The notes under the pieces were generated by a model. It worked only from the letters and a program-made list of their open reading frames with translations. It ran no database searches and had not been told where the DNA came from. A stretch of 64,000 bases of DNA from Candidatus Nitrososphaera evergladensis SR1 (lineage in GTDB: Archaea > Thermoproteota > Nitrososphaeria > Nitrososphaerales > Nitrososphaeraceae). Position numbers and translations under genes: made by a program. Location of the stretch: positions 682,001-746,000 of the forward strand of contig NZ_CP007174.1 of the NCBI RefSeq assembly GCF_000730285.1. The letters are read 5' to 3'. Below, piece by piece: positions 26,280 through 33,911 of this stretch; position 1 is the stretch's first letter, and each line of letters begins with the position of its first letter.

Positions 26280-26759
26280 TCACCAAAAGGTACCATAGCC
26301 GTGCATCTTTAGCCCGCACTTTTGGTAGTATTTCTGGTGATACTCCTCTGCCTTCCAAAACGCAGACGCCGGCGATACCTCTGTCACTATCTTTCTCTTG
26401 AATGCACCTGAATCCTGAAGTTTTTGTTTTATTGCTTCAGCAGCGGCCTTTTGTTCGGGGCTGTGGTAAAACACAGCCGACCTGTACTGTGTGCCCACGT
26501 CCCATCCCTGCCTGTTTGGAATCGTGGGGTCGTGGTTTGCCCAGAACACGCTCAGGATCTCTTCGTACGAAACCTGTGCAGGATCGTATTCTATTTGCAC
26601 CACCTCTGCGTGCCCTGTTCTGTCAGTGCACACCTGCTCGTATGTAGGGTGTTCGATTTTGCCTCCCATATATCCTACCGTTGTTGATTTTACGCCCTTT
26701 ACGCGGCCAAAAACGTCTTCAGAGCACCAAAAACATCCCATGCCAAATGTAGCCTTCAT
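26280..26759 (-). CDS. msrA: Peptide methionine-S-sulfoxide reductase
   Basis: 159 residues, the usual short MsrA length. The nucleophile is in GCFWC (Cys9), followed by the conserved Glu (SEDVF). The middle has VGYMGGK, PTYEQVCTDRTGHAEVVQ and NRQGWDVGTQYRS. A resolving-type Cys near the C-terminus (YYQKCGLKMHG) fits the two-Cys mechanism. It repairs oxidised methionine in proteins with thioredoxin as reductant. It stands alone in the cytosol; no msrB is adjacent. Confidence 0.95.
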   Translation of the reverse strand: MKATFGMGCFWCSEDVFGRVKGVKSTTVGYMGGKIEHPTYEQVCTDRTGHAEVVQIEYDPAQVSYEEILSVFWANHDPTIPNRQGWDVGTQYRSAVFYHSPEQKAAAEAIKQKLQDSGAFKRKIVTEVSPASAFWKAEEYHQKYYQKCGLKMHGYGTFW

Positions 26760-26827
26760 GTGTGTATATTACACTGCAACTTGGCATGATAGAGAATTAA
26801 GCCTTTTTCCACATTGTGCCCAGATCT

Positions 26828-27001
26828 CTAGGAAGAAGAAATCCTGCCCTCGTTTCTGAGTTCCGACAGGATGCGCATCAGCGTATCATAGTCTACGTCG
26901 ATGCTGTTTAGGATTGCTGAATGGTCTGCGGTGCCGTTCTTTTTGACAAACTTTTCTACTGCGACTTTTTTCTTTTGATACTTTCTATCTTGGACCACCA
27001 T
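26828..27001 (-). CDS. 57-residue winged-helix-like small protein
   Basis: The ATG at 27001 opens a 57-residue frame: MVVQDRKYQKKKVAVEKFVK, then NGTADHSAILNSIDVDYDT and LMRILSELRNEGRISS. The basic start, two helices and the RILSELRNEGRI element look like a small winged-helix DNA-binding domain (recognition helix followed by wing). A TTTATTAC box lies about 45 bases upstream. Third positions look coding. It is divergent from the HAD phosphatase gene at 27110. Its DNA target is unknown. Confidence 0.55.
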   Translation of the reverse strand: MVVQDRKYQKKKVAVEKFVKKNGTADHSAILNSIDVDYDTLMRILSELRNEGRISSS

Positions 27002-27109
27002 AATCGCATCATCATATCATCGGCAGCTGCATTGATGGTATTGTAATAAAACGGCTTTTCAAAAAGGTTTAGATTGTTTCATACTACTACAACAACACGT
27101 ACACAAGAT

Positions 27110-27772
27110 ATGGCGCAGCTAGCGGCTTTTGACATGGACGGCACGCTTCTTGACGGAAGGCTCGTCTTTGCTCTTGCAGAGCGCTTTGGGCTTGACGGCA
27201 AGGTCCGGTCGGTCCAGGCAGATAGCAAGCTTGTCAATTACGAAAAGACAATAGCAATAGCCGCCCTTTTTGCAGGGTTGACCCGGCAGGACCTTCTTGC
27301 CGCAATAGAGTCAGTCCCGCTTGCCGCAAACTGCGAGCGCGCAATTTCGCTCTTGAAGGAGCAGGGCTGGAAAGTGGGGATAATAACCGACAGCTATGCA
27401 ACGGCCGCGTCGGTGGTTGCCGAGAGGCTTCGGATGGATTTTCTTGCAGCAAACGAGCTGGAATTTAAAGGTGACAAGATAACCGGCACTGTGCACATGC
27501 CGCTTGGCTGGCAGGAGATCGGTTGCACGTGCAAGCTGTCGGTGTGCAAGCGCTTTCACCTTGAAAAATACGCGACCAAGTTTGGAGTGCCGCTTGAAAA
27601 CACTGCCGCAATAGGCGACACCCGGGCAGACATCTGCATGGTAAGGCGCGCCGGCGCCGGGATTGCGTTCATGCCAAAAGACGACGACATTGCCAGCGCT
27701 ACAAAAAGCGTGGTGCGCAAGCCGGACATGATGCAGGTCGCCCAGTTGCTGCTACTTGGCGCCGCACATTGA
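27110..27772 (+). CDS. HAD-superfamily phosphatase, SerB-like
   Basis: 220 residues from ATG 27110 (MAQLAAFDMDGTLLDG). HAD motifs are DMDGTLL, GIITDSYATAA (motif II with Thr/Ser), and IGDTRADICMVRRAGAGIAF (motif IV). The cap is small and helical, as in phosphoserine phosphatase (SerB) and related phosphatases. An unusual Cys cluster, GCTCKLSVCKRF, lies between motifs II and III and could bind a metal. The substrate is not certain; phosphoserine is the best guess. A start at 27074 is possible but adds only a Thr-rich leader. Its end overlaps the convergent membrane protein gene by 21 bases. Confidence 0.8.
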   Translation: MAQLAAFDMDGTLLDGRLVFALAERFGLDGKVRSVQADSKLVNYEKTIAIAALFAGLTRQDLLAAIESVPLAANCERAISLLKEQGWKVGIITDSYATAASVVAERLRMDFLAANELEFKGDKITGTVHMPLGWQEIGCTCKLSVCKRFHLEKYATKFGVPLENTAAIGDTRADICMVRRAGAGIAFMPKDDDIASATKSVVRKPDMMQVAQLLLLGAAH

Positions 27773-28591
27773 GATGGACCTTATGCTCCTTGCAAGCAAA
27801 AACGGTGCAAGTGCAAGCGCGGGCAGGCTGGCTGCTATAAACACCGTCTGAAATGGCGCAAGCGCGCTCGTGCTTGCGCCGGCGCCAATCGCGCCCAGGC
27901 CAAGCACCGCAGAAATCATGCTTCCAGCGCAGGTAGGGCAGCCTACAAACAGTCCAGTTGCGGCGCCGATACCGCCTACTATGGAAGTCTTGCCCTGCAC
28001 GGCCTGCCTGAGCCTGTACGCATAGACGCTGAGTGCCACGTTAAAGCCAACCATCACCGACACGACAGCGGCAAGGATGACGTTGACTGGGATCACAAGC
28101 AGGAGAAAATGGTCGGTGAAATATGCGGTGAACATGGGCATGTAGCCAGGAGCGCCGCAGCATGGTATCAGATCGGTGGACGGGACTGCTATCCCTCGCT
28201 CTGAAAAAGAAACGTCGGGCCTGTAGACCAGTATCTGCGAGAGAAACGCAAAGAATATTCCATAGCCAACGGCGGAAATCGCCATGATGCGCCAGTACCT
28301 GCCGTCAGAAAAGGCACCTGTGATAAACGACATGAGGCTGCCACCACCGCTGGCGGCGGCGCGTGCTTGCTCTGCGCGAAAGATGGTGTGTGCGCCATAC
28401 ATGGCCGCGGCAAGTGATGCGGCAGTGACGCCCAGAATGGCATACGCAAGGTCGGTCAGTTGCGACGCCTGCACAGGTGCGTCGCCGGACGTGCCTGACA
28501 GCCGTGAGTAGATTACAAACGCAATTGCAAGCGAAAACACGCCTGTAAACATTATCCTGTAGCCACTTTCGCGCATGGCCCGCCAGCTCAT
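27752..28591 (-). CDS. Polytopic membrane protein with Cys motifs, unknown
   Basis: 279 residues from ATG 28591 (MSWRAM), which lies near 26 bases from a TTTAAT box (about 28617-28622); a start at 28639 is also open. Five to six membrane helices are predicted. Two conserved-looking Cys motifs stand out: LIPCCGAPGYMP in an external loop and GLFVGCPTCAGSMI at a helix start. They could bind a metal such as copper, which is inference. No family is recognised. It shares a short bidirectional promoter region with the BFN-domain gene. Confidence 0.7.
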   Translation of the reverse strand: MSWRAMRESGYRIMFTGVFSLAIAFVIYSRLSGTSGDAPVQASQLTDLAYAILGVTAASLAAAMYGAHTIFRAEQARAAASGGGSLMSFITGAFSDGRYWRIMAISAVGYGIFFAFLSQILVYRPDVSFSERGIAVPSTDLIPCCGAPGYMPMFTAYFTDHFLLLVIPVNVILAAVVSVMVGFNVALSVYAYRLRQAVQGKTSIVGGIGAATGLFVGCPTCAGSMISAVLGLGAIGAGASTSALAPFQTVFIAASLPALALAPFLLARSIRSISMCGAK

Positions 28592-28691
28592 TATCGTGCA
28601 TAGAATGTCCTGCTTCAAATTAAATCGTATCGCCATCATCGCCGTCTTCTTTCCGCAAATCCTTAATTCTCAGTCTTGCCAATACATTGTG

Positions 28692-29111
28692 ATGCTCGGC
28701 CGTGAGGATGAGTACGTCAGCGCGAGGATTAGTTATGTTGGATTTGTAGATCAGGTGGGCCTCGAAGGGGTTGTCATACTAAAGGCAGAGGACGGCCGCG
28801 AGTTTCCCATGCGGGCGTTCTCCGGCGAGGTCGCAAGGCACATCTCGCGCTTTCAGGAAGGCGACAAGGGTGCCATACCTACCATCTACAACCTTGTTGA
28901 AGAGATTGCCGCAATGGCAGACCTGATGCTGACAGAAGTGCGCGTCTACCAGAGCGGGACAGTGCTGCGGGCAAACCTGTATTTCCAGGGCAGAAAGGGG
29001 GAGATAGTGCTTCGCAACTACCGTGCCTCTGACTCCATAGCCCTTGCCTCCTACTATGACACGCCGATAAAGGTGCGAAAAAGCCTCTTTGAAGAAGCGC
29101 TTGAGCACTAG
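28692..29111 (+). CDS. BFN-domain protein (DUF151, bifunctional nuclease family)
   Basis: 139 residues. The DUF151/BFN pattern is visible: an early strand ARISYVGFVDQ, EDGREFPMRAFSGEVARHI, the middle PTIYNLVEEIAAMADLM and EVRVYQSGTVLRANLYFQG, and the end SDSIALASYYDTPIKV. DUF151 proteins are small nuclease-like proteins found beside DNA and RNA genes in many lineages; activity here is untested. GTG at 28689 or ATG at 28692 sits about 26-29 bases after TTAATTC (about 28660), fitting a leaderless start. It ends three bases before the purP stop of the opposite strand. Confidence 0.88.
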   Translation: MLGREDEYVSARISYVGFVDQVGLEGVVILKAEDGREFPMRAFSGEVARHISRFQEGDKGAIPTIYNLVEEIAAMADLMLTEVRVYQSGTVLRANLYFQGRKGEIVLRNYRASDSIALASYYDTPIKVRKSLFEEALEH

Positions 29112-29114
29112 CTG

Positions 29115-30215
29115 CTAGGTTACAATGTCGCGCAGCTTGCGCTGTGCCGCCGCATTCTTTATCTCCATGGCAATCCTGCGGCCGACGCCCATCGTGTGGC
29201 CATAGTAGTATTTCGTGTACGGGCTTGTCGTCGCCATTATCGGGTTTCCCGGCACCCTGAGAGACACGTCATAGACTACGAAATCCAGATCGGTGGTGAC
29301 TATGCTCTGGAGCGAAATCGGGCCGATTATCCCCGGCGGGTATTCCTTTCTTGCCGCTACTGCAAACTTGTCCCCCATCTCAAACACCTTTTCAAGAAGC
29401 GACTCGCGTATGCTTGCCGGCGTGTGGCCGACTTCGATGTTCTGCGTCTGGATATTCTCTATCTCCATCTGCTGCCTGGCAGGAATGGACACAAAGTCGT
29501 GGAGGTTGGTCTGCAGCCTGCGCTCAATACCAAGAAACTCTGTCTCGCCAGTAATGGGCGAGTGGAAAAAGTTGAGGTTAAAGTAGGTGCCAAGCACGTA
29601 CTCCTCTATCACCGCGTTTTCAAGGTCCTGCTTGCTTATGATTCCCTGCTCGACCTTTTGCTTGGCCTTTCGCTTGTAGTCCTCGTACGAGGTGACTATG
29701 AAAAACGCCCTTTCCAGCTTGCGCTTTGCCTCCTGCACCTTGACCATCGCCGGGCCGGCTATGTCTGACGGCTTGCGGTATATCCTTGGGTGGCGCAGGC
29801 CGGCCTTTTCAATGAGGTAGTACTGGTTCCTTGGCGCGGTGCGCTCTTCTGCTCTCAGGAGCGCCCTGTTGCCAAACACGGGCACTTTGAAATTGTTCTC
29901 GATGTTGTCGTAGCCGAGGTAAGCGGTAAATGCGCGGTGCGCAACCATTATGCAGTTTCTGTCGCGAAGCTTTTCTTGGTTCTCGCGGTTCAGTATGTCG
30001 GAAAACTTGTCCAGGATTATTATCTCGTCGGCGAGGCGCTTGAACCTGCGGTACGGCAGATCCCTGCCCTTCTGGCATATGCAGATCGTCTTCATTCCCT
30101 CGTCCTTGGCGCCGTCCATCACCTCAAGGGCAGAGTGGCTCCCTATGGCGCCAATGGTGACGTGCTTTGGGTCGTAGCGGTCTATTATCGGTGCGATCTG
30201 CTGCTGGCCGATCAA
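29115..30215 (-). CDS. purP: Formate-dependent FAICAR synthetase
   Basis: 366 residues of the ATP-grasp PurP family, which makes FAICAR from AICAR, formate and ATP in archaeal purine synthesis. Family features are the N-terminal GAIGSHSALEVMDGAKDEG, the substrate loop GNRALLRAEE, EAKRKLERAFFIV, GTYFNLNFFHSPI and FLGIERRLQTNLHDFVSIPA, and the C-terminal MATTSPYTKYYYG. The TTG at 30215 is 25-32 bases after TTTATTAC (30240-30247), consistent with leaderless initiation. It follows tatA on the same strand. It is cytosolic. With the PurE-like gene it is one of two purine-related genes in the window, but they are far apart. Confidence 0.93.
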   Translation of the reverse strand: MIGQQQIAPIIDRYDPKHVTIGAIGSHSALEVMDGAKDEGMKTICICQKGRDLPYRRFKRLADEIIILDKFSDILNRENQEKLRDRNCIMVAHRAFTAYLGYDNIENNFKVPVFGNRALLRAEERTAPRNQYYLIEKAGLRHPRIYRKPSDIAGPAMVKVQEAKRKLERAFFIVTSYEDYKRKAKQKVEQGIISKQDLENAVIEEYVLGTYFNLNFFHSPITGETEFLGIERRLQTNLHDFVSIPARQQMEIENIQTQNIEVGHTPASIRESLLEKVFEMGDKFAVAARKEYPPGIIGPISLQSIVTTDLDFVVYDVSLRVPGNPIMATTSPYTKYYYGHTMGVGRRIAMEIKNAAAQRKLRDIVT

Positions 30216-30251
30216 CGGCTACAGAGAGAGAAAAGATTGTAATAAAAAGCC

Positions 30252-30590
30252 TTACTTTTTGGTAGACTTGTTCAGCTCGACGTCGATTGCCGCTCTCAGC
30301 TCGTCGTCGTTCTTGTTGGTGTAGTTGATGCCAAGCGAGTCTGCAATCTCCTCAAGCTTTTCCCTGCCTACCCTGTTATTTTCCTGATTCTTGTATTGCT
30401 GGAGCTCGCGCTTGGCTTCTATCTTTGCCTTCTCGTATTCGGCAGAGGCCTTGCCAAAGCTCCTTGCAATTTCGGGGATCTTTTTGACCCCAAAGAATAC
30501 CACCACAATTGCTATTATGATGAATATCCATTCAGCGCCGCCTAGGCCACCAAACTGCATTATGAGGCTTGAAATTCCTTCAGCCATCAA
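30252..30590 (-). CDS. tatA: Twin-arginine translocase subunit TatA
   Basis: 112 residues. One N-terminal hydrophobic helix (EWIFIIIAIVVVFFGVKKIP) is followed by the TatA hinge PEIARSFGKASAEYEKAK, an amphipathic helix and a charged tail. Start codons lie at the first and second residue (MM); either gives a normal length. With TatC it forms the Tat translocase that exports folded proteins, for example cofactor-bearing enzymes. It follows tatC by 23 bases in one operon. Confidence 0.93.
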   Translation of the reverse strand: MMAEGISSLIMQFGGLGGAEWIFIIIAIVVVFFGVKKIPEIARSFGKASAEYEKAKIEAKRELQQYKNQENNRVGREKLEEIADSLGINYTNKNDDELRAAIDVELNKSTKK

Positions 30591-30613
30591 ACAAGTATGT
30601 AAATATTAAGAAT

Positions 30614-31429
30614 TTAAGTGTTATTAGATACCAATCTTGCCGCCTTCTCAAGCTTTTTAGCCCTGCTTTCGACTGCCACCATGCCCGCCAGGTACAATGC
30701 TATCATTGGGCCGGCGACAAACCACATGGTGATGCCGCTTCCGTCAGGGGTTATGATGGCACCAAACACCACGAGGACGATGACTGCGTAGCGGATGTTG
30801 TTGCGCCAAAAGTAGGGCGACATGGCACCTGTGAGTGAGATGCCATACATCAGGACTGGAAGCTCAAATGCGATGCCAAAACCCAGGAGGAACTGGAGAA
30901 CAAATGATATGAAATCCGATATGTTAAACAGCGCCACCGCGCCTATCGCCTCGCCGTACTGGTAAAGGAACTGGAGCACAAACGGCACTGCCACCAGGTA
31001 CGAGAACACGACGCCGGCGACAAAGAGGGCAATGGCCGGCGCAACAACATGAGATATCGACTTTCTTGTCCCGGGACTTATCGCCGGCGCAATAAAGCCT
31101 GCTATCTCCTTGACGACGACCGGCATGGCGCCAATCACTCCTGCAAGCATCGAGACGTACACCTGTGCAAAGAACGCCTGACCCGGCGCGGTCTGGACCA
31201 GAGTGACTCCAGTAGGGATGAGGCTCTTTTGCATGTAGAGCATTATCTGGGATGAGACGTTGTGTATTGGGTCTGGAAAAGGATATGCTAGCTGTATGCC
31301 TGCATACTCTACCGGCTTTAGGCCAAACGACATGCAGAAAATGCTTATGGCTATGACGGCAATGACTATGCGCACTATGCGAGCGCGCAGTTCATTGATG
31401 TGCTCAAACAGGGTCATCTCTGCAGCCAT
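30614..31429 (-). CDS. tatC: Twin-arginine translocase subunit TatC
   Basis: 271 residues with six membrane helices. Family signatures are the N-terminal cytosolic EHINELRARIVRIVIAV (with the conserved Glu), a long first external loop, MPVVVKEIAGFIAPAISPGTR between helices, FNISDFISFVLQFLLGFGIAFELP and the last FGAIITPDGSGITMW. TatC recognises the twin-arginine signal. It is the first gene of the tatC-tatA pair. Length is normal for an archaeal TatC. Confidence 0.95.
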   Translation of the reverse strand: MAAEMTLFEHINELRARIVRIVIAVIAISIFCMSFGLKPVEYAGIQLAYPFPDPIHNVSSQIMLYMQKSLIPTGVTLVQTAPGQAFFAQVYVSMLAGVIGAMPVVVKEIAGFIAPAISPGTRKSISHVVAPAIALFVAGVVFSYLVAVPFVLQFLYQYGEAIGAVALFNISDFISFVLQFLLGFGIAFELPVLMYGISLTGAMSPYFWRNNIRYAVIVLVVFGAIITPDGSGITMWFVAGPMIALYLAGMVAVESRAKKLEKAARLVSNNT

Positions 31430-31494
31430 TGCTTCTTCTTCTCTTCTTCAAGCTAGAGTAGCCAGCCGTAGAATATAATTTCTTAGTTATTTGT

Positions 31495-31956
31495 CTAGTC
31501 TGGACCGGGTATCGGAAGTGCCTTTCCTGCAGGCAGCTTCCACGCCTCGCTGTCTACCTCTTCTTTGGTAGCCTTTTCAAACTCGACAGTGAGTTCCACC
31601 GGCGCATTGAACTTTAGGCTTAGCTCGTTTGCCAGTACGCCCACTGCCTTGCCGTCGGCAAACTCTTTTGAACCTTGCAAAAAGCCCCTTGCCTGCCTGT
31701 ACAGCAGCTGCCCGCCAAACTTGCCCTGCAAAAACGCGGCCAGGTCGTCGACCGTCTTTTTGGGAACGTCGTTAAAGTAAAAACAGATGCCGTGCACCGG
31801 CTCTTTGTCAAACGGCGTACCGTAGCGGTACCAAAACACCCCAAAGTGCTCATATTCGCCCTGCATACACTTGATGTCCCAGTGGTTTGCCTTTTCGGAA
31901 GGATACGCCGATTCCAGAAGGTCAGTGATGCCAAGACGCCAGTACCTGACACGCAT
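31495..31956 (-). CDS. Small conserved-looking soluble protein, unknown
   Basis: 153 residues with no membrane segment and only two Cys (IKCMQGE, GICFYF). Features are an aromatic-rich middle (YEHFGVFWYRYGTPFDKEP), a DDLAAFLQGKFGGQLLYRQ helix and a C-terminal part ending PAGKALPIPGPD. The alternation of strands and helices suggests a compact domain, but I recognise no family. It lies upstream of tatC on the same strand with 65 bases between. Third positions look coding. Confidence 0.6.
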   Translation of the reverse strand: MRVRYWRLGITDLLESAYPSEKANHWDIKCMQGEYEHFGVFWYRYGTPFDKEPVHGICFYFNDVPKKTVDDLAAFLQGKFGGQLLYRQARGFLQGSKEFADGKAVGVLANELSLKFNAPVELTVEFEKATKEEVDSEAWKLPAGKALPIPGPD

Positions 31957-32051
31957 ATACGGCGCATCTGTAACCCGCAGGATTATAATAACTAACGTCT
32001 AGTGCATTCGACAAAAAATAAAAAGGCCTTGCCTGCAAAACCAAGGAAGAA

Positions 32052-32567
32052 ATGGCTGCCAAAAAACAACAGGTCCACATTAATAATGACAATAGCAGGC
32101 TAAAGTTATTTGAGGAGATGGAGGCGCAGTTTGACGAAAAAAATGTCGATTATTTCAAGAAACTGCTGACACACCAGGACAGCGTCGTCCGTACAAGGGC
32201 GGTGTGCATACTGGCAGAGATCGCCGGCGAGTCGGCGGTAACGCCCATAAGCAAGGTGCTGAAGAACGATGACAACGACCTGGTGCGCCACGAGGCCGCG
32301 TTCTCGCTTGGCCAGCTAGGCTTTTCAAGCGGGATAAAGCCGCTTGCCGATGCCGTGGAAAACGACAAGAGCTTTTTCGTGCGCCACGAGGCCGCGGTGG
32401 CTCTTGGTGTCATCGGATCAGAAGACGCAAGAAAGACGCTGGATTATGCCCTCAAGAACGACGAAAGCGAAGAGGTGCGTGACTCGGCAGTGGTTGCCCT
32501 GGCAAACCTCGACTATATCAAGGCAGTCAACAGAAAGAACGACTTTACCCGCATGACTGGCGGCTAA
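32052..32567 (+). CDS. HEAT-repeat (PBS lyase-type) protein
   Basis: 171 residues. Four HEAT-like repeats of about 31 residues are visible; their ends are VRTRAVCILAEIAGES, VRHEAAFSLGQLGFSS, VRHEAAVALGVIGSED and VRDSAVVALANLDYIK. Such proteins are scaffold or assembly factors; a partner cannot be named. The first 30 residues are charged and polar. It is upstream of the small 32612 gene by 44 bases, so they may be cotranscribed. No lyase catalytic role is implied; the name reflects the repeat family only. Confidence 0.85.
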   Translation: MAAKKQQVHINNDNSRLKLFEEMEAQFDEKNVDYFKKLLTHQDSVVRTRAVCILAEIAGESAVTPISKVLKNDDNDLVRHEAAFSLGQLGFSSGIKPLADAVENDKSFFVRHEAAVALGVIGSEDARKTLDYALKNDESEEVRDSAVVALANLDYIKAVNRKNDFTRMTGG

Positions 32568-32611
32568 CAATATAAAACGGAGCCTGCCGGTGTACTGGAA
32601 GCATATATCAT

Positions 32612-32923
32612 ATGACCAAACAAGACGGCCAATGGCTCAACAATATTGACGGCAACTGGCGCGACACCCGCTGCCCGTGCGGCAGCACGTTCCACTTTCG
32701 CGGCAAGGTAGACGAGCTGTTTGCCTGGGAGCGCATACACCTGCGCCACATGGCCTCAGACAGCGAAAACCACGAGATGCTGTCGTTTTACCCAAAGGAC
32801 ATGGTCATCATATACCACGCGTCGTCAGGATACGTAGTCGAGAGGCGCAAGCACCGCCGGGAGGAAATAAATGAGGTCCACCAGGCGCGCCTGTACGGAA
32901 ACGCCAAGCTTGCCGGCGTCTAG
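32612..32923 (+). CDS. Small protein with a CxC motif, unknown
   Basis: 103 residues: DTRCPCGSTFHFRGKVDEL has a Cys-x-Cys near the N-terminus, followed by a His-rich middle (ERIHLRHMASDSENHEM) and a basic end. It may bind a metal through the early Cys and later His. A box (ATATAAAAC, about 32570) is placed 13 bases more than usual before the ATG, giving a short leader. I recognise no family. It follows the HEAT-repeat gene and is convergent with the VOC gene. Confidence 0.55.
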   Translation: MTKQDGQWLNNIDGNWRDTRCPCGSTFHFRGKVDELFAWERIHLRHMASDSENHEMLSFYPKDMVIIYHASSGYVVERRKHRREEINEVHQARLYGNAKLAGV

Positions 32924-32937
32924 TGTAGTTGCTATGA

Positions 32938-33306
32938 TTACTGCTGTGGTTTTGATTCCCAGAGCCCAAACGTATTGTTCTCTGTGTCCGTGCATACAGC
33001 AAACCATCCCATATCTGGCACTTCTGTCTTGGGCACCTTGACCTTGCCTCCAAGCTCCTGCACCTTTTTGGCGTATTTCTCAACAGAGTCTACTCCGATG
33101 TAGTTGATGATGCCCTGATCCGGCGTCTTCCTCTTCATAATGCCGCCGCCTCCTACCTCCTTGCCGCTCTGGTCGGTAGTGCTAAACATCAGATACTCTA
33201 CTGGACCCGGCATCTTTTCGGTTTTCCAGCCAAACAGCGTGCCGTAGAACTTGCCGGCACGCTCGGTGTTGTCGCTTGCTATCTCAAAGTAAACTATTGT
33301 AGCCAT
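32938..33306 (-). CDS. VOC (glyoxalase/bleomycin-resistance) family protein
   Basis: 122 residues in the two-module betaalphabetabetabeta pattern: VYFEIASDNTERAGKFYGTLFGWK, GPVEYLMFSTTDQSGKE and INYIGVDSVEKYAKKVQELGG, then the end TENNTFGLWES. This resembles glyoxalase-like VOC proteins of the YdcJ/At5g48480 type. Metal ligands are not obvious, so its chemistry is unknown. It stands convergent with 32612 and shares a divergent promoter region with the HxlR regulator at 33416. Confidence 0.85.
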   Translation of the reverse strand: MATIVYFEIASDNTERAGKFYGTLFGWKTEKMPGPVEYLMFSTTDQSGKEVGGGGIMKRKTPDQGIINYIGVDSVEKYAKKVQELGGKVKVPKTEVPDMGWFAVCTDTENNTFGLWESKPQQ

Positions 33307-33415
33307 GTTACTTCGAGATATCAGATATAGAAAAGTAATATTTTAATTGGCAGGTATCGATCAGGTAAGTGGGTGAAGACAGGGTAAGTTGTCCGTGGCC
33401 AATTATGTAGCGGTA

Positions 33416-33832
33416 ATGCAGCAATTAAAGCAGTGCCCAATCAACTATACTTTCCAGATAATCGGAAAAAAATTCACGGTACTTCTCATGCGCAACATGA
33501 TGCTCTTTGGCCACAGGCACTTCAACGAATTTTTGACAATCGAGGGCATCAACCCAAAGACGCTTTCGCAGCGCCTAAAAGAGATGCAGAAAAATGGCCT
33601 GGTAGAACGCAAGGTATACCCCGGCACGCCTGTCAAGATAGAATATTTCCTGACCGAAAGGGGCATGGCACTCAAGCCCGTGCTTGACCAGCTGATGCTG
33701 TTTTCGATGCAGCATTATCCGCAAGAGGTGTGCAAGGACGGTAAGCCCAAGACGCTTGAAGATCTGTGCAACAAAAACAGCGACGACGACGACAAGCAAG
33801 CGGGCCCGGTGGGATTCGAACCCACGACCTAA
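33416..33832 (+). CDS. HxlR-type winged-helix transcriptional regulator
   Basis: 138 residues from ATG 33416; TTG 33389 would add nine residues. The HxlR pattern is clear: CPINYTFQIIGKKFTVLLMR, FGHRHFNEFLTIEGINPKTLSQRLKEMQKNGLVERK (parts of the recognition helix and wing), and VKIEYFLTERGMALKPVLDQ. HxlR proteins are dimeric repressors or activators. The last codons are antisense to tRNA-Arg, so the protein ends in GPVGFEPTT, read from the T arm of the tRNA. This may be an accidental extension caused by loss of an earlier stop. It is divergent from the VOC gene. Confidence 0.85.
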   Translation: MQQLKQCPINYTFQIIGKKFTVLLMRNMMLFGHRHFNEFLTIEGINPKTLSQRLKEMQKNGLVERKVYPGTPVKIEYFLTERGMALKPVLDQLMLFSMQHYPQEVCKDGKPKTLEDLCNKNSDDDDKQAGPVGFEPTT

Positions 33833-33875
33833 CGCTTAGGAGGCGTTCGCTCTGTCCATGCTGAGCTACGAGCCC
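33801..33875 (-). tRNA. tRNA-Arg, anticodon CCT
   Basis: The minus strand folds as a standard cloverleaf: acceptor GGGCTCG paired to CGGGCCC, discriminator G, D arm, anticodon stem AACGC/GCGTT with loop CTCCTAA (anticodon CCT), and T arm GTGGG-TTCGAAT-CCCAC. CCA is not encoded, and no intron is seen. Its 5' part is antisense to the last codons of the HxlR gene. Confidence 0.93.
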
Positions 33876-33911
33876 TGGCCGCCTGAGTGTTCAACCACGG
33901 TTGCGTTAATT

